Shown piece after piece: positions 27,804-38,155 of a stretch of 64,000 nucleotides of DNA (positions are counted from its first letter, which is position 1; every line of letters starts with the position of its first letter). The DNA is from Curvibacter sp. PD_MW3 (lineage in GTDB: Bacteria > Pseudomonadota > Gammaproteobacteria > Burkholderiales > Burkholderiaceae_C), in contig NSIV01000001.1 in assembly GCA_002633085.1 (NCBI GenBank), forward strand, positions 1-64,000. Direction: 5' to 3'. A model generated the notes under the pieces. The model was not told the DNA's origin. It was given only the letters and a program-made list of their open reading frames with translations, and searched no databases. Position numbers and translations under genes: made by a program.

Positions 27804-29630
27804 TTACCGCTTGGCCGGCGGCACGTCCGTACAACTGCCGTGCGCCACTTCCGCCGCCATGCCAATGCTCTCGCCCAGCGTGGGGTGCGGGTGGATGGTC
27901 TTGCCGATGTCCACCGCATCGGCGCCCATCTCGATGGCCAGCGCGATCTCGCCGATCATGTCGCCCGCATGGGTGCCGACAATGCCACCGCCAACGATGC
28001 GGTGCGTTTCTTCATCGAACAGCAGTTTGGTCACGCCTTCGTCACGGCCGTTGGCAATGGCGCGGCCGGAAGCCGTCCACGGGAACAGGCCCTTCTTGAC
28101 CTTGACGCCCTGCGCCTTGGCCTGGTCTTCGGTCAGGCCAACCCAGGCCACCTCGGGATCGGTGTAAGCCACGCTCGGAATGACGCGGGCGTTGAACGCC
28201 GCGCTGGCCAGTTCATGGTTGCCCTGCAGTTCGCCGGCAATCACCTCGGCCGCCACATGCGCCTCATGCACCGCCTTGTGTGCCAGCATGGGCTGGCCAA
28301 CGATGTCGCCGATGGCGAAGATGTGCGGCACGTTGGTGCGCATCTGAATGTCGACATTGATGAAACCGCGCTCCGTGACGGCCACGCCAGCCTTGTCGGC
28401 AGCAATTTTCTTGCCATTGGGGCTGCGGCCCACGGCTTGCAGCACCAGGTCGTAGGTCTGCGGTGGCGGAACCGCCCCACCCGGCTCAGCACTTTCGAAC
28501 GTCACCTCGATGCCGGCCGGCGTGGCTTTCGCCCCCACCGTCTTGGTCTTGAGCATGATGTTGTCGAAACGCGGCGCATTCATCTTCTGCCAGATCTTGA
28601 CCAGGTCCCGGTCGGCGCCCTGCATCAGGCCATCCATCATCTCCACCACGTCCAGACGCGCACCCAGCGTGCTGTAGACCGTGCCCATCTCCAGGCCGAT
28701 GATGCCGCCACCCAGGATCAGCATACGCTTCGGCACTTCTTTGAGCGCCAGCGCGCCGGTGCTGTCCACCACGCGCGGATCGTCCGGCATGAAGGGCAGA
28801 CGCACGGCCGAGGAACCGGCGGCGATGATGGCCTTCTTGAATGCCACCACCTGTTTCTTGCCGGTCTTGTCCTGCGCCGTACCGGTGGTTTCCTCCACCT
28901 CGACGTGGTTGGCGCCGACGAAGGCACCGTAACCGCGCACCACCGTCACCTTGCGCATCTTGGCCATCGCGGCCAGGCCGCCGGTGAGCTTGCCGATGAC
29001 TTTCTCTTTATGGCCACGCAACTTGTCGATGTTCACCACCGGCTTGCCGAAGTCCACACCGAGATCACCCAGGTGGCTGACTTCGTCCATCACCGCGGCC
29101 ACGTGCAGCAGCGCCTTGGACGGAATGCAGCCGACGTTCAGGCAGACGCCGCCCAGCGTGGCGTAGCGCTCAACCAGCACCACCTTCAGGCCGAGGTCGG
29201 CAGCGCGGAAGGCGGCCGAGTAGCCGCCGGGGCCGCCGCCAAGCACCAGCACGTCGCAGTCCAGATCGGCACTGCCGGAGAAACTGGCTGCCGATGGCGC
29301 AACGGATGCTACATTTTTAGGAGCATTTGGCGCAGCAACGACGGGAGCTGAAGCCTGTTTTTCTTCAGATTTGGCAGCGGGTGCCACAGCATCGGAGGCT
29401 TCCAGCAACAGCACCACCGAACCTTCCTTGACCTTGTCGCCGAGCTTGACCTTGAGCTCCTTGACCACGCCGGCGTGGCTGGAGGGGATCTCCATCGAGG
29501 CCTTGTCGCTCTCGACCGTGATCAGGCTCTGCTCCGCCTTGATGGTGTCGCCGGCCTTGACCAGCACCTCGATCACCGCCACTTCGGCGAAGTCGCCGAT
29601 GTCGGGAACCTTGACTTCCATGAGTGCCAT
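27804..29630 (-). CDS. lpdA: Dihydrolipoyl dehydrogenase with N-terminal lipoyl domain (pyruvate dehydrogenase E3)
   Basis: This 608-residue fusion protein has a biotinyl/lipoyl domain (1-80; lipoyl Lys in [10 protein letters not shown]), an Ala-rich linker (about 85-125), then a full E3 flavoprotein. E3 hallmarks are VLVLGGGPGGYSAA, the redox disulfide in [13 protein letters not shown], an NAD motif GGGIIGLEMG and the C-terminal HPHPTLSE. E3 proteins with a lipoyl domain are typical of pyruvate dehydrogenase operons of many betaproteobacteria and Neisseria. It is 12 bp downstream of aceF and closes the operon ahead of a strong terminator. Its lipoyl coding DNA is nearly identical to that of aceF. 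Confidence 0.95.
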   Translation of the reverse strand: MALMEVKVPDIGDFAEVAVIEVLVKAGDTIKAEQSLITVESDKASMEIPSSHAGVVKELKVKLGDKVKEGSVVLLLEASDAVAPAAKSEEKQASAPVVAAPNAPKNVASVAPSAASFSGSADLDCDVLVLGGGPGGYSAAFRAADLGLKVVLVERYATLGGVCLNVGCIPSKALLHVAAVMDEVSHLGDLGVDFGKPVVNIDKLRGHKEKVIGKLTGGLAAMAKMRKVTVVRGYGAFVGANHVEVEETTGTAQDKTGKKQVVAFKKAIIAAGSSAVRLPFMPDDPRVVDSTGALALKEVPKRMLILGGGIIGLEMGTVYSTLGARLDVVEMMDGLMQGADRDLVKIWQKMNAPRFDNIMLKTKTVGAKATPAGIEVTFESAEPGGAVPPPQTYDLVLQAVGRSPNGKKIAADKAGVAVTERGFINVDIQMRTNVPHIFAIGDIVGQPMLAHKAVHEAHVAAEVIAGELQGNHELASAAFNARVIPSVAYTDPEVAWVGLTEDQAKAQGVKVKKGLFPWTASGRAIANGRDEGVTKLLFDEETHRIVGGGIVGTHAGDMIGEIALAIEMGADAVDIGKTIHPHPTLGESIGMAAEVAHGSCTDVPPAKR

Positions 29631-29642
29631 CGTGTTCCCCTA

Positions 29643-30983
29643 TTACAGCGTGATGCGGCGGTAGTCGCCGAGCAATTGGCCCAGGTAGGCGTTGAAGCGA
29701 GCCGCCAACGCACCGTCGATGACGCGGTGGTCGTACGACAGCGACATGGGCAGCGTCAGGCGCGGCGCGAAGGCCTTGCCGTCCCAGACCGGCTCCATGA
29801 AAGACTTGCTCAAGCCAAGAATGGCAACTTCCGGCGCATTGATGATGGGGCTGAAATAGCGCCCGCCAATGCCACCCAGCGAGGAGATGGAGAAACAGCC
29901 GCCGGTCATCTCGGCCGGTGACAGCTTGCCGTCGCGCGCCTTCTTCGACAGTTCGGCCAGGTCCTGCGAGATCTGCAGGATGCCCTTCTTGTCGGCGTCT
30001 TTCAGCACCGGCACCACCAGCCCGTTGGGCGTGTCGGCCGCGAAGCCGATGTGGAAGTACTTCTTGTAGACCAGCGCATCGCCATCGAGCGAGGCGTTGA
30101 GCTCGGGAAACTTCTTCAGCGCGGCCACGCAGGCCTTGATCACGAAGGCCAGCATGGTGACCTTGATGCCGCTCTTCTCGTTTTCCTTGTTCAACTGCAC
30201 GCGCAGCGCTTCCAGGTCGGTGATGTCCGCGTTGTCGTGGTTGGTGACGTGCGGGATCATGACCCAGTTGCGGTGCAGGTTGGCGCCGCTGATCTTCTTG
30301 ATGCGCGACAGCTCCTTGCGCTCAACCTCGCCGAACTTGGCGAAGTCGACCTTGGGCCAGGGCAGCAGGTCCAGCCCGACGCCCGAGCCGCCACCAGCCG
30401 GTGCCGAACCCATGGCCTGGGTACGGGCACCACCATTCATCACCGACTTGGTGAAGTTCTTCACGTCTTCGTCGGTGATGCGGCCCTTGTGGCCGGTGCC
30501 CTTGACTTCCTCCAGCGGCACACCGAGTTCGCGCGCGAACTTGCGCACCGACGGGCTGGCATGCGGCAGCTTGCCGGCCGGTGCCGAGGGCGCGTGGACC
30601 AGCACGGCGACCGGGGATGACACGCGTGCCACGGGTTCGCTGGCCAACGCCGCCACGGCAGCAGGTGCTGCGGCAGCCGGTGCCGGGGCCGATACCACAG
30701 GGGCTGAAGGAGCCGAGGGCGCGGCAACTGGCGCAGCCGCATCTCCGGCTGCCTCCAGCATCAGGACCACCGAGCCTTCTTTCACCTTGTCGCCCAGCTT
30801 GACCTTGAGCTCCTTGACCACGCCGGCGTGACTGGACGGGATCTCCATCGAGGCCTTGTCGGATTCGACCGTGATCAACGACTGCTCGGCCTTGACGGTG
30901 TCGCCCGGCTTGACCAGCAGCTCAATCACCGCCACTTCGGAAAAGTCGCCGATGTCGGGGACCTTGATTTCAACGATTGCCAT
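29643..30983 (-). CDS. aceF: Pyruvate dehydrogenase E2, dihydrolipoyl acetyltransferase
   Basis: This 446-residue protein has one lipoyl domain (1-75; [10 protein letters not shown]), a long Ala/Pro/Val linker (about 80-125) and the E1/E3-binding domain (about 130-165; [13 protein letters not shown]). The catalytic domain with the active-site SYDHRVIDG is near the C-terminus. It transfers the acetyl group to CoA. The ATG at 30983 was chosen because it matches the start of the lipoyl domain and has GGAAAC upstream. It lies between aceE (93 bp) and lpdA (12 bp). Confidence 0.95.
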   Translation of the reverse strand: MAIVEIKVPDIGDFSEVAVIELLVKPGDTVKAEQSLITVESDKASMEIPSSHAGVVKELKVKLGDKVKEGSVVLMLEAAGDAAAPVAAPSAPSAPVVSAPAPAAAAPAAVAALASEPVARVSSPVAVLVHAPSAPAGKLPHASPSVRKFARELGVPLEEVKGTGHKGRITDEDVKNFTKSVMNGGARTQAMGSAPAGGGSGVGLDLLPWPKVDFAKFGEVERKELSRIKKISGANLHRNWVMIPHVTNHDNADITDLEALRVQLNKENEKSGIKVTMLAFVIKACVAALKKFPELNASLDGDALVYKKYFHIGFAADTPNGLVVPVLKDADKKGILQISQDLAELSKKARDGKLSPAEMTGGCFSISSLGGIGGRYFSPIINAPEVAILGLSKSFMEPVWDGKAFAPRLTLPMSLSYDHRVIDGALAARFNAYLGQLLGDYRRITL

Positions 30984-31023
30984 GTCTGTTTCCTTGTTCG
31001 GAAGCGGGACTCTGTGGCTCCGA

Positions 31024-31046
31024 CCCACATCGCTGCGCGATATGGG
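31024..31046 (-). other. Intercistronic hairpin between aceE and aceF
   Basis: On the minus strand CCCATATCG and CGATGTGGG can pair over 9 bp (one U-G wobble) around CGCAG, about 30 nt after the aceE stop. No T run follows, so it is more likely an RNA stability or processing element than a terminator. Confidence 0.4.
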
Positions 31047-31076
31047 TTTTCACCGCAAGCTTGTCCCGTTTTACGC

Positions 31077-33797
31077 TCAGGCGTAAAGGGGATTCACTTT
31101 GTCAGCCTTGAGGCCGTACTTGGCAATCGCCTCGGCCACCTTGGCCGTCGGCACGCTGCCATCCTCGCTCAGCGCCTTGAGAGCCGCGACCACGATGTAG
31201 TGGCGATTCACCTCGAAGTGCTGACGCAGCTTGCTACGGAAGTCGCTGCGGCCAAAGCCGTCGGTGCCCAGCACCTTGTAGTTGCGGCCCTTCGGCAAGA
31301 AGGAACGAATCTGCTCGGCGTAGGACTTGATGTAGTCGGTCGACGCCACCACCGGGCCGCTGTGTTTTTCCAGCTGCTGCGCCACGAAGGGCACGCGCGG
31401 GGTTTCGGTCGGGTGCAGCAGGTTCCAGCGCTCGCAGTCCTGGCCGTCGCGTGCCAGCTCGTTGAAGCTCGGGCAGCTCCAGACGTTGGCCGCCACGCCC
31501 CACTCTTCTTCCAGCAGCTTCTTCGCTGCGATCGATTCACGCAGGATGGTGCCGGAGCCCAGCAAGTTGACGCGCGGCGTCTTCTTGGCGCCCTCTTCCA
31601 GCAGGTACATGCCCTTGATGATCTGCTCTTCGGTACCGGGTTTGAGGCCCGGCATGGCGTAGTTCTCGTTCAGCAGAGTGATGTAGTAGAAGACGTTCTC
31701 CTGCTTCTCCACCATGCGCTTCAAGCCATGCTGCATGATGACCGCCACTTCGTGTCCGAAGGTCGGGTCGTAGCTGACGCAGTTGGGAATGGTGCCGGCC
31801 AGGATGTGGCTGTGGCCGTCTTCGTGCTGCAGGCCCTCGCCATTGAGCGTGGTGCGCCCGGAGGTGCCGCCCAGCAGGAAGCCACGTGCCTGCATGTCGC
31901 CCGCTGCCCAGGCCAGGTCGCCAATGCGCTGGAAGCCGAACATCGAGTAGTACACGTAGAACGGGATCATGATCCGGTTGCTGGTGCTGTAGCTCGTGGC
32001 GGCGGCGATCCAACTGGCCATGCCGCCGGCCTCGTTGATGCCTTCCTGCAGGATCTGGCCGGCCTTGTCTTCCTTGTAGTACATCACCTGGTCCTTGTCG
32101 ACCGGGGTGTACTGCTGGCCTGCCGGGTTGTAGATGCCAACCTGGCGGAACAGCCCTTCCATACCGAAGGTACGTGCCTCGTCCACCAGGATCGGCACCA
32201 CGCGCGGGCCCAGCGCCTGGTCGCGCAGCAATTGCGTGAGGAAGCGCACATAAGCCTGCGTGGTCGAAATCTCGCGGCCTTCGGGCGACGGCTCCAGAAT
32301 GGCCTTGAAGGTATCGAGCGAGGGCACGGTGAACTGCTCGTCAGCCTTGACGCGGCGATGCGGCAGGTAGCCACCGAGGGCCTTGCGGCGCTCGTGCAGG
32401 TACTTCATCTCGGGCGTGTCGTCAGCCGGCTTGTAGAACGGCAGGTCGGCGATCTGGCTGTCCGGGATCGGGATGTTGAAGCGGTCACGGAAGGCTTTTA
32501 CGTCCTCGTCCGATAGCTTCTTGGTCTGGTGCACGGTGTTCTTGCCTTCACCGATCTTGCCCATGCCGAAGCCCTTGACGGTCTTGACCAGCAGCACCGT
32601 GGGTTCACCCTTGTGTGCATTGGCGGCATGGAAGGCTGCATAGACCTTCTCCGAATCGTGGCCGCCGCGGCGCAGGTTCCATATCTCGTCGTCGCTCATG
32701 TGGGCGACCATCTCCAGCGTGCGCGGGTCGCGGCCGAAGAAATGCTTGCGCACGTAGGCGCCGTCATTGGCCTTGAAGGCCTGGTAGTCGCCGTCGTTGC
32801 ACTCCATCATGATCTTGCGCAGCGCGCCGTCCTTGTCGCGCGCCAGCAGATCGTCCCAGCCCTTGCCCCAGATCAGCTTGATCACGTTCCAGCCCGAGCC
32901 GCGGAACTCGCCTTCGAGCTCCTGGATGATCTTGCCGTTGCCGCGCACCGGGCCGTCCAGGCGCTGCAGGTTGCAGTTGATGACGAAAATCAGGTTATCC
33001 AGCTTCTCGCGCGCGGCCAGGCCGATGGCGCCCAGGCTTTCCACCTCGTCCATCTCGCCGTCACCGCAGAACACCCAGACCTTGCGGTTTTCGGTGTTGG
33101 CAATGCCACGCGCATGCAGATACTTGAGAAAACGCGCCTGGTAGATCGCCATCAGCGGCCCCAGCCCCATGGAGACGGTCGGGAACTGCCAGAACTCGGG
33201 CATGAGTTTGGGGTGCGGGTAGCTGGAGAGGCCCTTGCCGTCGACTTCTTGACGGAAGTTCAGCAGTTGCTCTTCGGTCAGACGGCCTTCGAGGTAGGCG
33301 CGTGCATAGATGCCGGGCGAGACGTGGCCCTGGATGTAGATGCAGTCACCCCCATGGTTTTCGCTCTCGGCGTGCCAGAAATGGTTGAAGCCGGCGCCGA
33401 ACATGTTGGCCAGCGATGCGAAGGAGCCGATGTGGCCGCCCAGATCGCCGCCTTCGGGTGGATGGTTGCGGTTGGCCTTGACCACCATGGCCATGGCGTT
33501 CCAGCGCATGTAGGCACGCAGGCGGCCTTCAATCTGAAGATTTCCAGGGCAACGCACCTCCTGGTCTGTCTCGATGGTGTTCACATAGCCGGTGGTGGCC
33601 GAAAACGGCATGTCTATGCCTTCCTGGCGTGCTTGTTCCAGCAACTGCTCCAACAGGAAATGCGCCCGGGCGCGACCCTCGCCATGGGTGGCACCGCTGG
33701 CAATGACCGCCGACAGCGCGTCAATCCATTCACGGGTTTCCTGCCGGTCCTCGTCATTGGCGCTGGCGCCAACCAAGTTTTCAGGTAGGGCTGACAT
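31077..33797 (-). CDS. aceE: Pyruvate dehydrogenase E1 component (homodimeric type)
   Basis: This 906-residue protein is slightly longer than the E. coli enzyme. Visible blocks are [19 protein letters not shown] near the N-terminus, the TPP/Mg motif [15 protein letters not shown], and the C-terminal transketolase-like domain ([18 protein letters not shown]). It decarboxylates pyruvate and acetylates the lipoyl groups of E2. The start has a strong AGGAG 9 bp upstream. It is the first gene of aceE-aceF-lpdA. The 176-bp A+T-rich region upstream is shared with the divergent sensor kinase gene; I see no PdhR-like palindrome there. Confidence 0.97.
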   Translation of the reverse strand: MSALPENLVGASANDEDRQETREWIDALSAVIASGATHGEGRARAHFLLEQLLEQARQEGIDMPFSATTGYVNTIETDQEVRCPGNLQIEGRLRAYMRWNAMAMVVKANRNHPPEGGDLGGHIGSFASLANMFGAGFNHFWHAESENHGGDCIYIQGHVSPGIYARAYLEGRLTEEQLLNFRQEVDGKGLSSYPHPKLMPEFWQFPTVSMGLGPLMAIYQARFLKYLHARGIANTENRKVWVFCGDGEMDEVESLGAIGLAAREKLDNLIFVINCNLQRLDGPVRGNGKIIQELEGEFRGSGWNVIKLIWGKGWDDLLARDKDGALRKIMMECNDGDYQAFKANDGAYVRKHFFGRDPRTLEMVAHMSDDEIWNLRRGGHDSEKVYAAFHAANAHKGEPTVLLVKTVKGFGMGKIGEGKNTVHQTKKLSDEDVKAFRDRFNIPIPDSQIADLPFYKPADDTPEMKYLHERRKALGGYLPHRRVKADEQFTVPSLDTFKAILEPSPEGREISTTQAYVRFLTQLLRDQALGPRVVPILVDEARTFGMEGLFRQVGIYNPAGQQYTPVDKDQVMYYKEDKAGQILQEGINEAGGMASWIAAATSYSTSNRIMIPFYVYYSMFGFQRIGDLAWAAGDMQARGFLLGGTSGRTTLNGEGLQHEDGHSHILAGTIPNCVSYDPTFGHEVAVIMQHGLKRMVEKQENVFYYITLLNENYAMPGLKPGTEEQIIKGMYLLEEGAKKTPRVNLLGSGTILRESIAAKKLLEEEWGVAANVWSCPSFNELARDGQDCERWNLLHPTETPRVPFVAQQLEKHSGPVVASTDYIKSYAEQIRSFLPKGRNYKVLGTDGFGRSDFRSKLRQHFEVNRHYIVVAALKALSEDGSVPTAKVAEAIAKYGLKADKVNPLYA

Positions 33798-33973
33798 GCG
33801 TGTCTCCTTCTTTCCTTGTTTAAACGTAATTTAGTACGGGGTCTTCATTGGTGGCGCGGAGTTTCTCATATTTTTATCCATATTTCAAATCATGCCTTTT
33901 GATTTCTTAATGTGAAATTAGATGGAATCCAGACAAAACAATCCATACAACAGCACCACTACACTTGCGCCTT

Positions 33974-36514
33974 ATGCCCCTGCGTTTGCCCCCCGCGCTG
34001 CCCTTCCTGCGCAACCTGCCCACCAACGGCCCGATACGCCAGTGGTGGCGCCGCCAGTCACCCAACCGCCAAGACCGTTACGCCATGCTGGCGCCACTGG
34101 TTGCCGTGCTCTTGTTCCTGGCAGTCATCGTGGTCGTGTTCGCCTACTTGCGGCTGGAGGAGATTGACCGCGAACAGGAGGCGCTGCGCCACGACCTTGA
34201 ATACGCCCAACAGCAGCTGCGGCTGCGGCTGCTGGAACGCCAGGAACAGCTCATGCGCGTGGCGCGCGAACTGGGCAGTCGAGAAATGGATACCGAGGAG
34301 TTCAAGGTACGGGCGGAATCGCTGGTCAACCAATACCCCGAGCTCAACAGCATGAGCTGGATCGACGAGCGCCGCCGCATCAAGGCCAGCTACAGCAATC
34401 TGTCAGCCTCCCATTTCAGACTGGCCGGCGAAACGCTGACCACCGGCGAAACGGAAAATACCTACAACCTGGCGCGCGAGGTGCAGCAGCCGGTCTACTC
34501 GCAGCGCAGCCCCAGCCCGGACAGCCTCTCCTTGCTGGAGCTGCACATCCCGCTGTCCTGGCGCAACAAGTTCGCCGGCGTGTTGCTGGTCGAGTATTCG
34601 GTGGACGGCCTGTACCGCTTTGGCGTGCCGGCGGAGGTCACGGCGCGCTATGCCTTCTCGCTGCACGACGCCAAGGGCGAGCTGCTCGCCGGCACCAGCC
34701 TGCCCAAACGCAACCCGGCCACCCGCCTGCTGCCCTGGGCCAACCCGGCCAACGAATATGAAGTACCGGTGTCACCGGTAGGCAATGGGCTGGTACTGAA
34801 GGCACGTGCCTACCGCACCTCGCTGGGCGTGATCGGCAGCGGCCTGTTCTGGCTGGTCTGCACCTTGAGCGCCATGACGGCCTGGATGCTGATTGCCAAC
34901 TGGCGTCACACCCGACGTCGCATGCAGGCGCAACAGGCCCTGCTGCTGGAAACCAACTTCCGCCGCGCCATGGAAAACTCCATGCCGACCGGCATGCGCG
35001 CGCTCGACCTGCAGGGCCGCATCACCTATGTCAACACCGCCTTCTGCCAAATGACCGGCTGGCGGGAAGACGAACTGGTGGGCCAGACCGCTCCCTTCCC
35101 CTACTGGCCGGAAGAGGACCAGGAACTGCTGAGAGCTCGGCTCGACGACGAACTGCAGGGTCGCGTCAGCAGCACCGGCTTTCAGATCCGCGTCAAACGC
35201 AAGAACGGCACAGTGTTCGACGCGCGCATCCACGTCTCGCCCCTGATCGACGCACGCGGCCAGCAGACCGGCTGGATGACTTCGATGACCGACATCACCG
35301 AGCCAAACCGGGTGCGTGAGCAGCTCTACGCGTCGTACGAACGCTTCACCACCGTGCTGGAAGCCCTCGATGCCTCGGTCTCGGTGGCGCCGCTGGGCAC
35401 GGACGAATTGCTGTTTGCCAACAAGATGTACCGGCTCTGGTTCCATGACCAGAGCAGCGGCCATGTCCGGCTGGCCGGGCACACCAGCCAACCCATCCAG
35501 CTGTCGGGCGGCGATGCGCGCGACAGCGTGGACACCCTGGTCGGCATGCCCACCAGCAACCTGCCGGACGTGGAAACCGAAAGCGCCGAGCTCTATGTGG
35601 AAGAACTGGGCAAGTGGCTGGAGGTGCGCACACGCTACCTGACCTGGGTTGACGGCCGGCTGGCGCAGATGGTGATTGCCACCGACATCACGGCACGCCG
35701 CCTGGCAGAGGAACAGGCCGCCGCCCAGACCGAACGCGCGCAGACCGCCAGCCGCCTGATCACCATGGGTGAGATGGCCTCCAGCGTGGCACATGAACTC
35801 AACCAGCCGCTGACGGCCATCAACAACTACTGCAACGGCATGGTCTCGCGCATCAAGGCGCACCAGATATCCGAAGAAGACCTGCTGAGCGCGCTGGAAA
35901 AAACTGCCCGGCAGGCACAGCGCGCTGGCCAGATCATCCAGCGCATCCGCGCCTTCGTGAAGCGCAGCGAACCGAACCGCACACTCTCCGACATCGGCCC
36001 CATGGTGGATGAGGCGGTGGAGTTGACGGAGATTGGCCTGCGCCGTTTCAACGTACGCCTGACGCACCACGTGGCCGAACGTCTGCCCAAGCTGCTGGTG
36101 GACCCGATCCTGATCGAACAGGTGCTGGTCAACCTGCTCAAGAACGCTGCCGAATCGGTGGCGCAGGCCAACCGGCCCGCCGATCGGCGCCGCATCGAGT
36201 TGCGCGTGACGCGCGCAGAAGCCGAGGGTAAACCGGTGGTGGATTTTTCCGTGACAGACACCGGCAAAGGCATCGAGCCTGAAGTGATGGAGCGCCTGTA
36301 CGAAGCCTTCTACACCACCAAGGCCGAAGGCATGGGCATCGGCCTCGGGCTGTGCCGCTCCATCGTCGAGTCACACCAGGGCCGGATGAAGGCCGAGAAC
36401 CTCTACAATGGCCCCGAGGTGACAGGGTGCCGGTTTTCCTTCTGGCTCCCTCTGGCCGACACGGCGCCTGACAAGGCAGCACTTCAACCCCCAGCAGAGA
36501 AAGTCTCAGGTTAA
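33974..36514 (+). CDS. PAS-domain sensor histidine kinase
   Basis: This membrane histidine kinase is about 846 residues long. The first transmembrane segment (about 38-60) is followed by a periplasmic sensing region (about 60-285) and a second transmembrane segment (about 287-310). A PAS domain comes next (about 330-440; GRITYVNTAFCQMTGW), then a second, divergent PAS-like region (about 455-570). The HisKA box SVAHELNQPL carries phospho-acceptor His at about 607, and the HATPase has TDTGKGIEPEVMERLYEAF and GMGIGLGLC. The H-box style is that of the DctB/FixL/TtrS class. A TTG three codons upstream is an alternative start; neither has a clear RBS. It is 3 bp from the downstream regulator and divergent from aceE. 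The ligand is unknown. Confidence 0.88.
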   Translation: MPLRLPPALPFLRNLPTNGPIRQWWRRQSPNRQDRYAMLAPLVAVLLFLAVIVVVFAYLRLEEIDREQEALRHDLEYAQQQLRLRLLERQEQLMRVARELGSREMDTEEFKVRAESLVNQYPELNSMSWIDERRRIKASYSNLSASHFRLAGETLTTGETENTYNLAREVQQPVYSQRSPSPDSLSLLELHIPLSWRNKFAGVLLVEYSVDGLYRFGVPAEVTARYAFSLHDAKGELLAGTSLPKRNPATRLLPWANPANEYEVPVSPVGNGLVLKARAYRTSLGVIGSGLFWLVCTLSAMTAWMLIANWRHTRRRMQAQQALLLETNFRRAMENSMPTGMRALDLQGRITYVNTAFCQMTGWREDELVGQTAPFPYWPEEDQELLRARLDDELQGRVSSTGFQIRVKRKNGTVFDARIHVSPLIDARGQQTGWMTSMTDITEPNRVREQLYASYERFTTVLEALDASVSVAPLGTDELLFANKMYRLWFHDQSSGHVRLAGHTSQPIQLSGGDARDSVDTLVGMPTSNLPDVETESAELYVEELGKWLEVRTRYLTWVDGRLAQMVIATDITARRLAEEQAAAQTERAQTASRLITMGEMASSVAHELNQPLTAINNYCNGMVSRIKAHQISEEDLLSALEKTARQAQRAGQIIQRIRAFVKRSEPNRTLSDIGPMVDEAVELTEIGLRRFNVRLTHHVAERLPKLLVDPILIEQVLVNLLKNAAESVAQANRPADRRRIELRVTRAEAEGKPVVDFSVTDTGKGIEPEVMERLYEAFYTTKAEGMGIGLGLCRSIVESHQGRMKAENLYNGPEVTGCRFSFWLPLADTAPDKAALQPPAEKVSG

Positions 36515-36517
36515 AGC

Positions 36518-37144
36518 ATGAGTTTGATTCCGAAAAAGGGTACGGTTTATGTGGTGGACGACGACGAGGCCGTGCGCGATTCGCTGCAATGGCTTCTCGA
36601 AGGCAAGGACTACCGGGTGCGTTGTTTCGACTCGGCCGAATCTTTCCTCAGCCGCTACGACCCGCGCGAAGTCGCCTGCCTGATCGTCGACATCCGCATG
36701 GGCGGCATGACCGGCCTGGAACTGCAGAACCGCCTGCTTGAAAGCCGCTCCCCGCTGCCCATCGTCTTCATCACCGGCCACGGCGACGTGCCGATGGCGG
36801 TCGACACCATGAAAAAGGGTGCTATGGACTTCATCCAGAAGCCCTTCAAGGAAGACCAGCTGGTCAGCTTGGTCGAGCGCATGCTGGAAACCGCACGCGA
36901 ATCCTTCAGCGTGCACCAGCAGGCCGCCAGCCGCGACGCCCTGCTCTCCAAACTCACCCTGCGCGAGAGCCAAGTTCTGGAACGCATCGTGGCCGGCCGC
37001 TTGAACAAGCAGATTGCCGACGACCTGGGCATCAGCATCAAGACGGTGGAGGCGCACCGCGCCAACATCATGGAAAAACTCAGCGCCAACACCGTGGCTG
37101 ACCTGCTCAAGATCGCCCTCGGGCAGGCGGCCCCCAAAACCTGA
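36518..37144 (+). CDS. FixJ/NarL-type response regulator
   Basis: This 208-residue protein has an N-terminal receiver domain (about 8-125) with acidic pocket DDDE at 14-17, phospho-acceptor Asp at about 58 (CLIVDIRMGG) and the switch Lys in FIQKPF. The C-terminal LuxR-type helix-turn-helix (about 138-200) contains NKQIADDLGISIKTVEAHRAN. It is clearly the partner of the kinase 3 bp upstream. Its length and the KTVEAHRANIMEKL pattern place it with FixJ/TtrR regulators. Targets are unknown; the divergent aceE operon is the nearest candidate. An intrinsic terminator follows. Confidence 0.92.
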   Translation: MSLIPKKGTVYVVDDDEAVRDSLQWLLEGKDYRVRCFDSAESFLSRYDPREVACLIVDIRMGGMTGLELQNRLLESRSPLPIVFITGHGDVPMAVDTMKKGAMDFIQKPFKEDQLVSLVERMLETARESFSVHQQAASRDALLSKLTLRESQVLERIVAGRLNKQIADDLGISIKTVEAHRANIMEKLSANTVADLLKIALGQAAPKT

Positions 37145-37167
37145 TACTACTTTTTCAATAGCACCTC

Positions 37168-37200
37168 ACGCCCGCTGCATAAGACCTAGCGGGCGTTTTT
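37168..37200 (+). terminator. Rho-independent terminator after the response regulator
   Basis: ACGCCCGCT (37168-37176) pairs with AGCGGGCGT (37188-37196) over 9 bp, with an 11-nt loop and a TTTTT run. The sequence just upstream (TTTTTCAATAGC) and the loop CATAAG match the short repeat family, suggesting that the terminator grew out of a repeat copy. Confidence 0.85.
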
Positions 37201-37222
37201 ACTTACAAATCCGGGAACCACC

Positions 37223-38086
37223 ATGACACAGACCACCGGCCGCCTGATCGACGGCAACGCCCTCTCCAAGCAACTGCGCGCCGAAGTGGCGCAACGAGCC
37301 GCCGCCCTCAAGGCCCGCGGCATCACGCCCGGGCTGGCGGTGATCCTGGTGGGCGACAACCCGGCCTCGCAAGTTTATGTGCGCAACAAGGTCAAGGCCT
37401 GTGAAGACAGCGGCCTGCACTCGGTGCTGGAGAAGTACGACGCCGGCATGACCGAAACCCAGTTGCTGGCCCGCATCGACGCGCTCAACAACGACCCCGG
37501 AATCCATGGCATTCTGGTGCAGTTGCCGCTGCCGGCACACATCGACGCCCACAAGGTGATCGAGGCCATTTCCCCGGCCAAGGACGTGGACGGCTTTCAC
37601 GTCGCCAGCGCCGGTGCGCTGATGGTCGGCCAGCCCGGCTTCTGGCCTTGCACGCCCTACGGCTGCATGAAGATGCTGGAATCGATCCATTACGACCTCA
37701 AGGGCAAGCATGCCGTGGTGATCGGACGCTCCAACATCGTCGGCAAGCCCATGGCGCTGATGCTGCTGGGCCAGAACGCCACCGTCACCGTCTGCCACAG
37801 CGCCACCAAGGACCTGAAAGCCATGACGCTGCAGGCCGACGTGATCGTCGCCGCGGTTGGCAAGCGCAACGTGTTGACCGCCGACATGGTCAAGCCCGGC
37901 GCGGTGGTGATCGACGTCGGCATGAACCGCAACGACGAGGGCAAGCTGTGCGGCGATGTGGACTTCGAAGGCGTCAAGCAGGTCGCCGGCTGGATCACCC
38001 CGGTGCCCGGCGGTGTCGGCCCCATGACCATCACCATGCTGCTGGTCAACACGATGGAAGCGGCCGAACGCGTGGCCGCGGCCTGA
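37223..38086 (+). CDS. folD: Bifunctional methylenetetrahydrofolate dehydrogenase/cyclohydrolase FolD
   Basis: This 287-residue protein is standard length for the family. Signatures are [18 protein letters not shown] with the catalytic Lys near 56, [13 protein letters not shown], the NADP-binding [13 protein letters not shown], and the terminal [15 protein letters not shown]. It interconverts 5,10-methylene- and 10-formyl-tetrahydrofolate in one-carbon metabolism. It is monocistronic or leads into prlC 69 bp downstream. GGGAACC precedes the ATG. Confidence 0.97.
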   Translation: MTQTTGRLIDGNALSKQLRAEVAQRAAALKARGITPGLAVILVGDNPASQVYVRNKVKACEDSGLHSVLEKYDAGMTETQLLARIDALNNDPGIHGILVQLPLPAHIDAHKVIEAISPAKDVDGFHVASAGALMVGQPGFWPCTPYGCMKMLESIHYDLKGKHAVVIGRSNIVGKPMALMLLGQNATVTVCHSATKDLKAMTLQADVIVAAVGKRNVLTADMVKPGAVVIDVGMNRNDEGKLCGDVDFEGVKQVAGWITPVPGGVGPMTITMLLVNTMEAAERVAAA

Positions 38087-38155
38087 TCGACGTCATTGGA
38101 AAAATCCATGGCCGGAGGCCTTGAATCATCAAGGGCCGGCCGTAACATGTTGCAC

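Noticed and set aside
33974..37144. Naming the two-component pair ttrSR or fixLJ
   Set aside because: Similarity is at family level only; no tetrathionate reductase or haem-PAS evidence is present.
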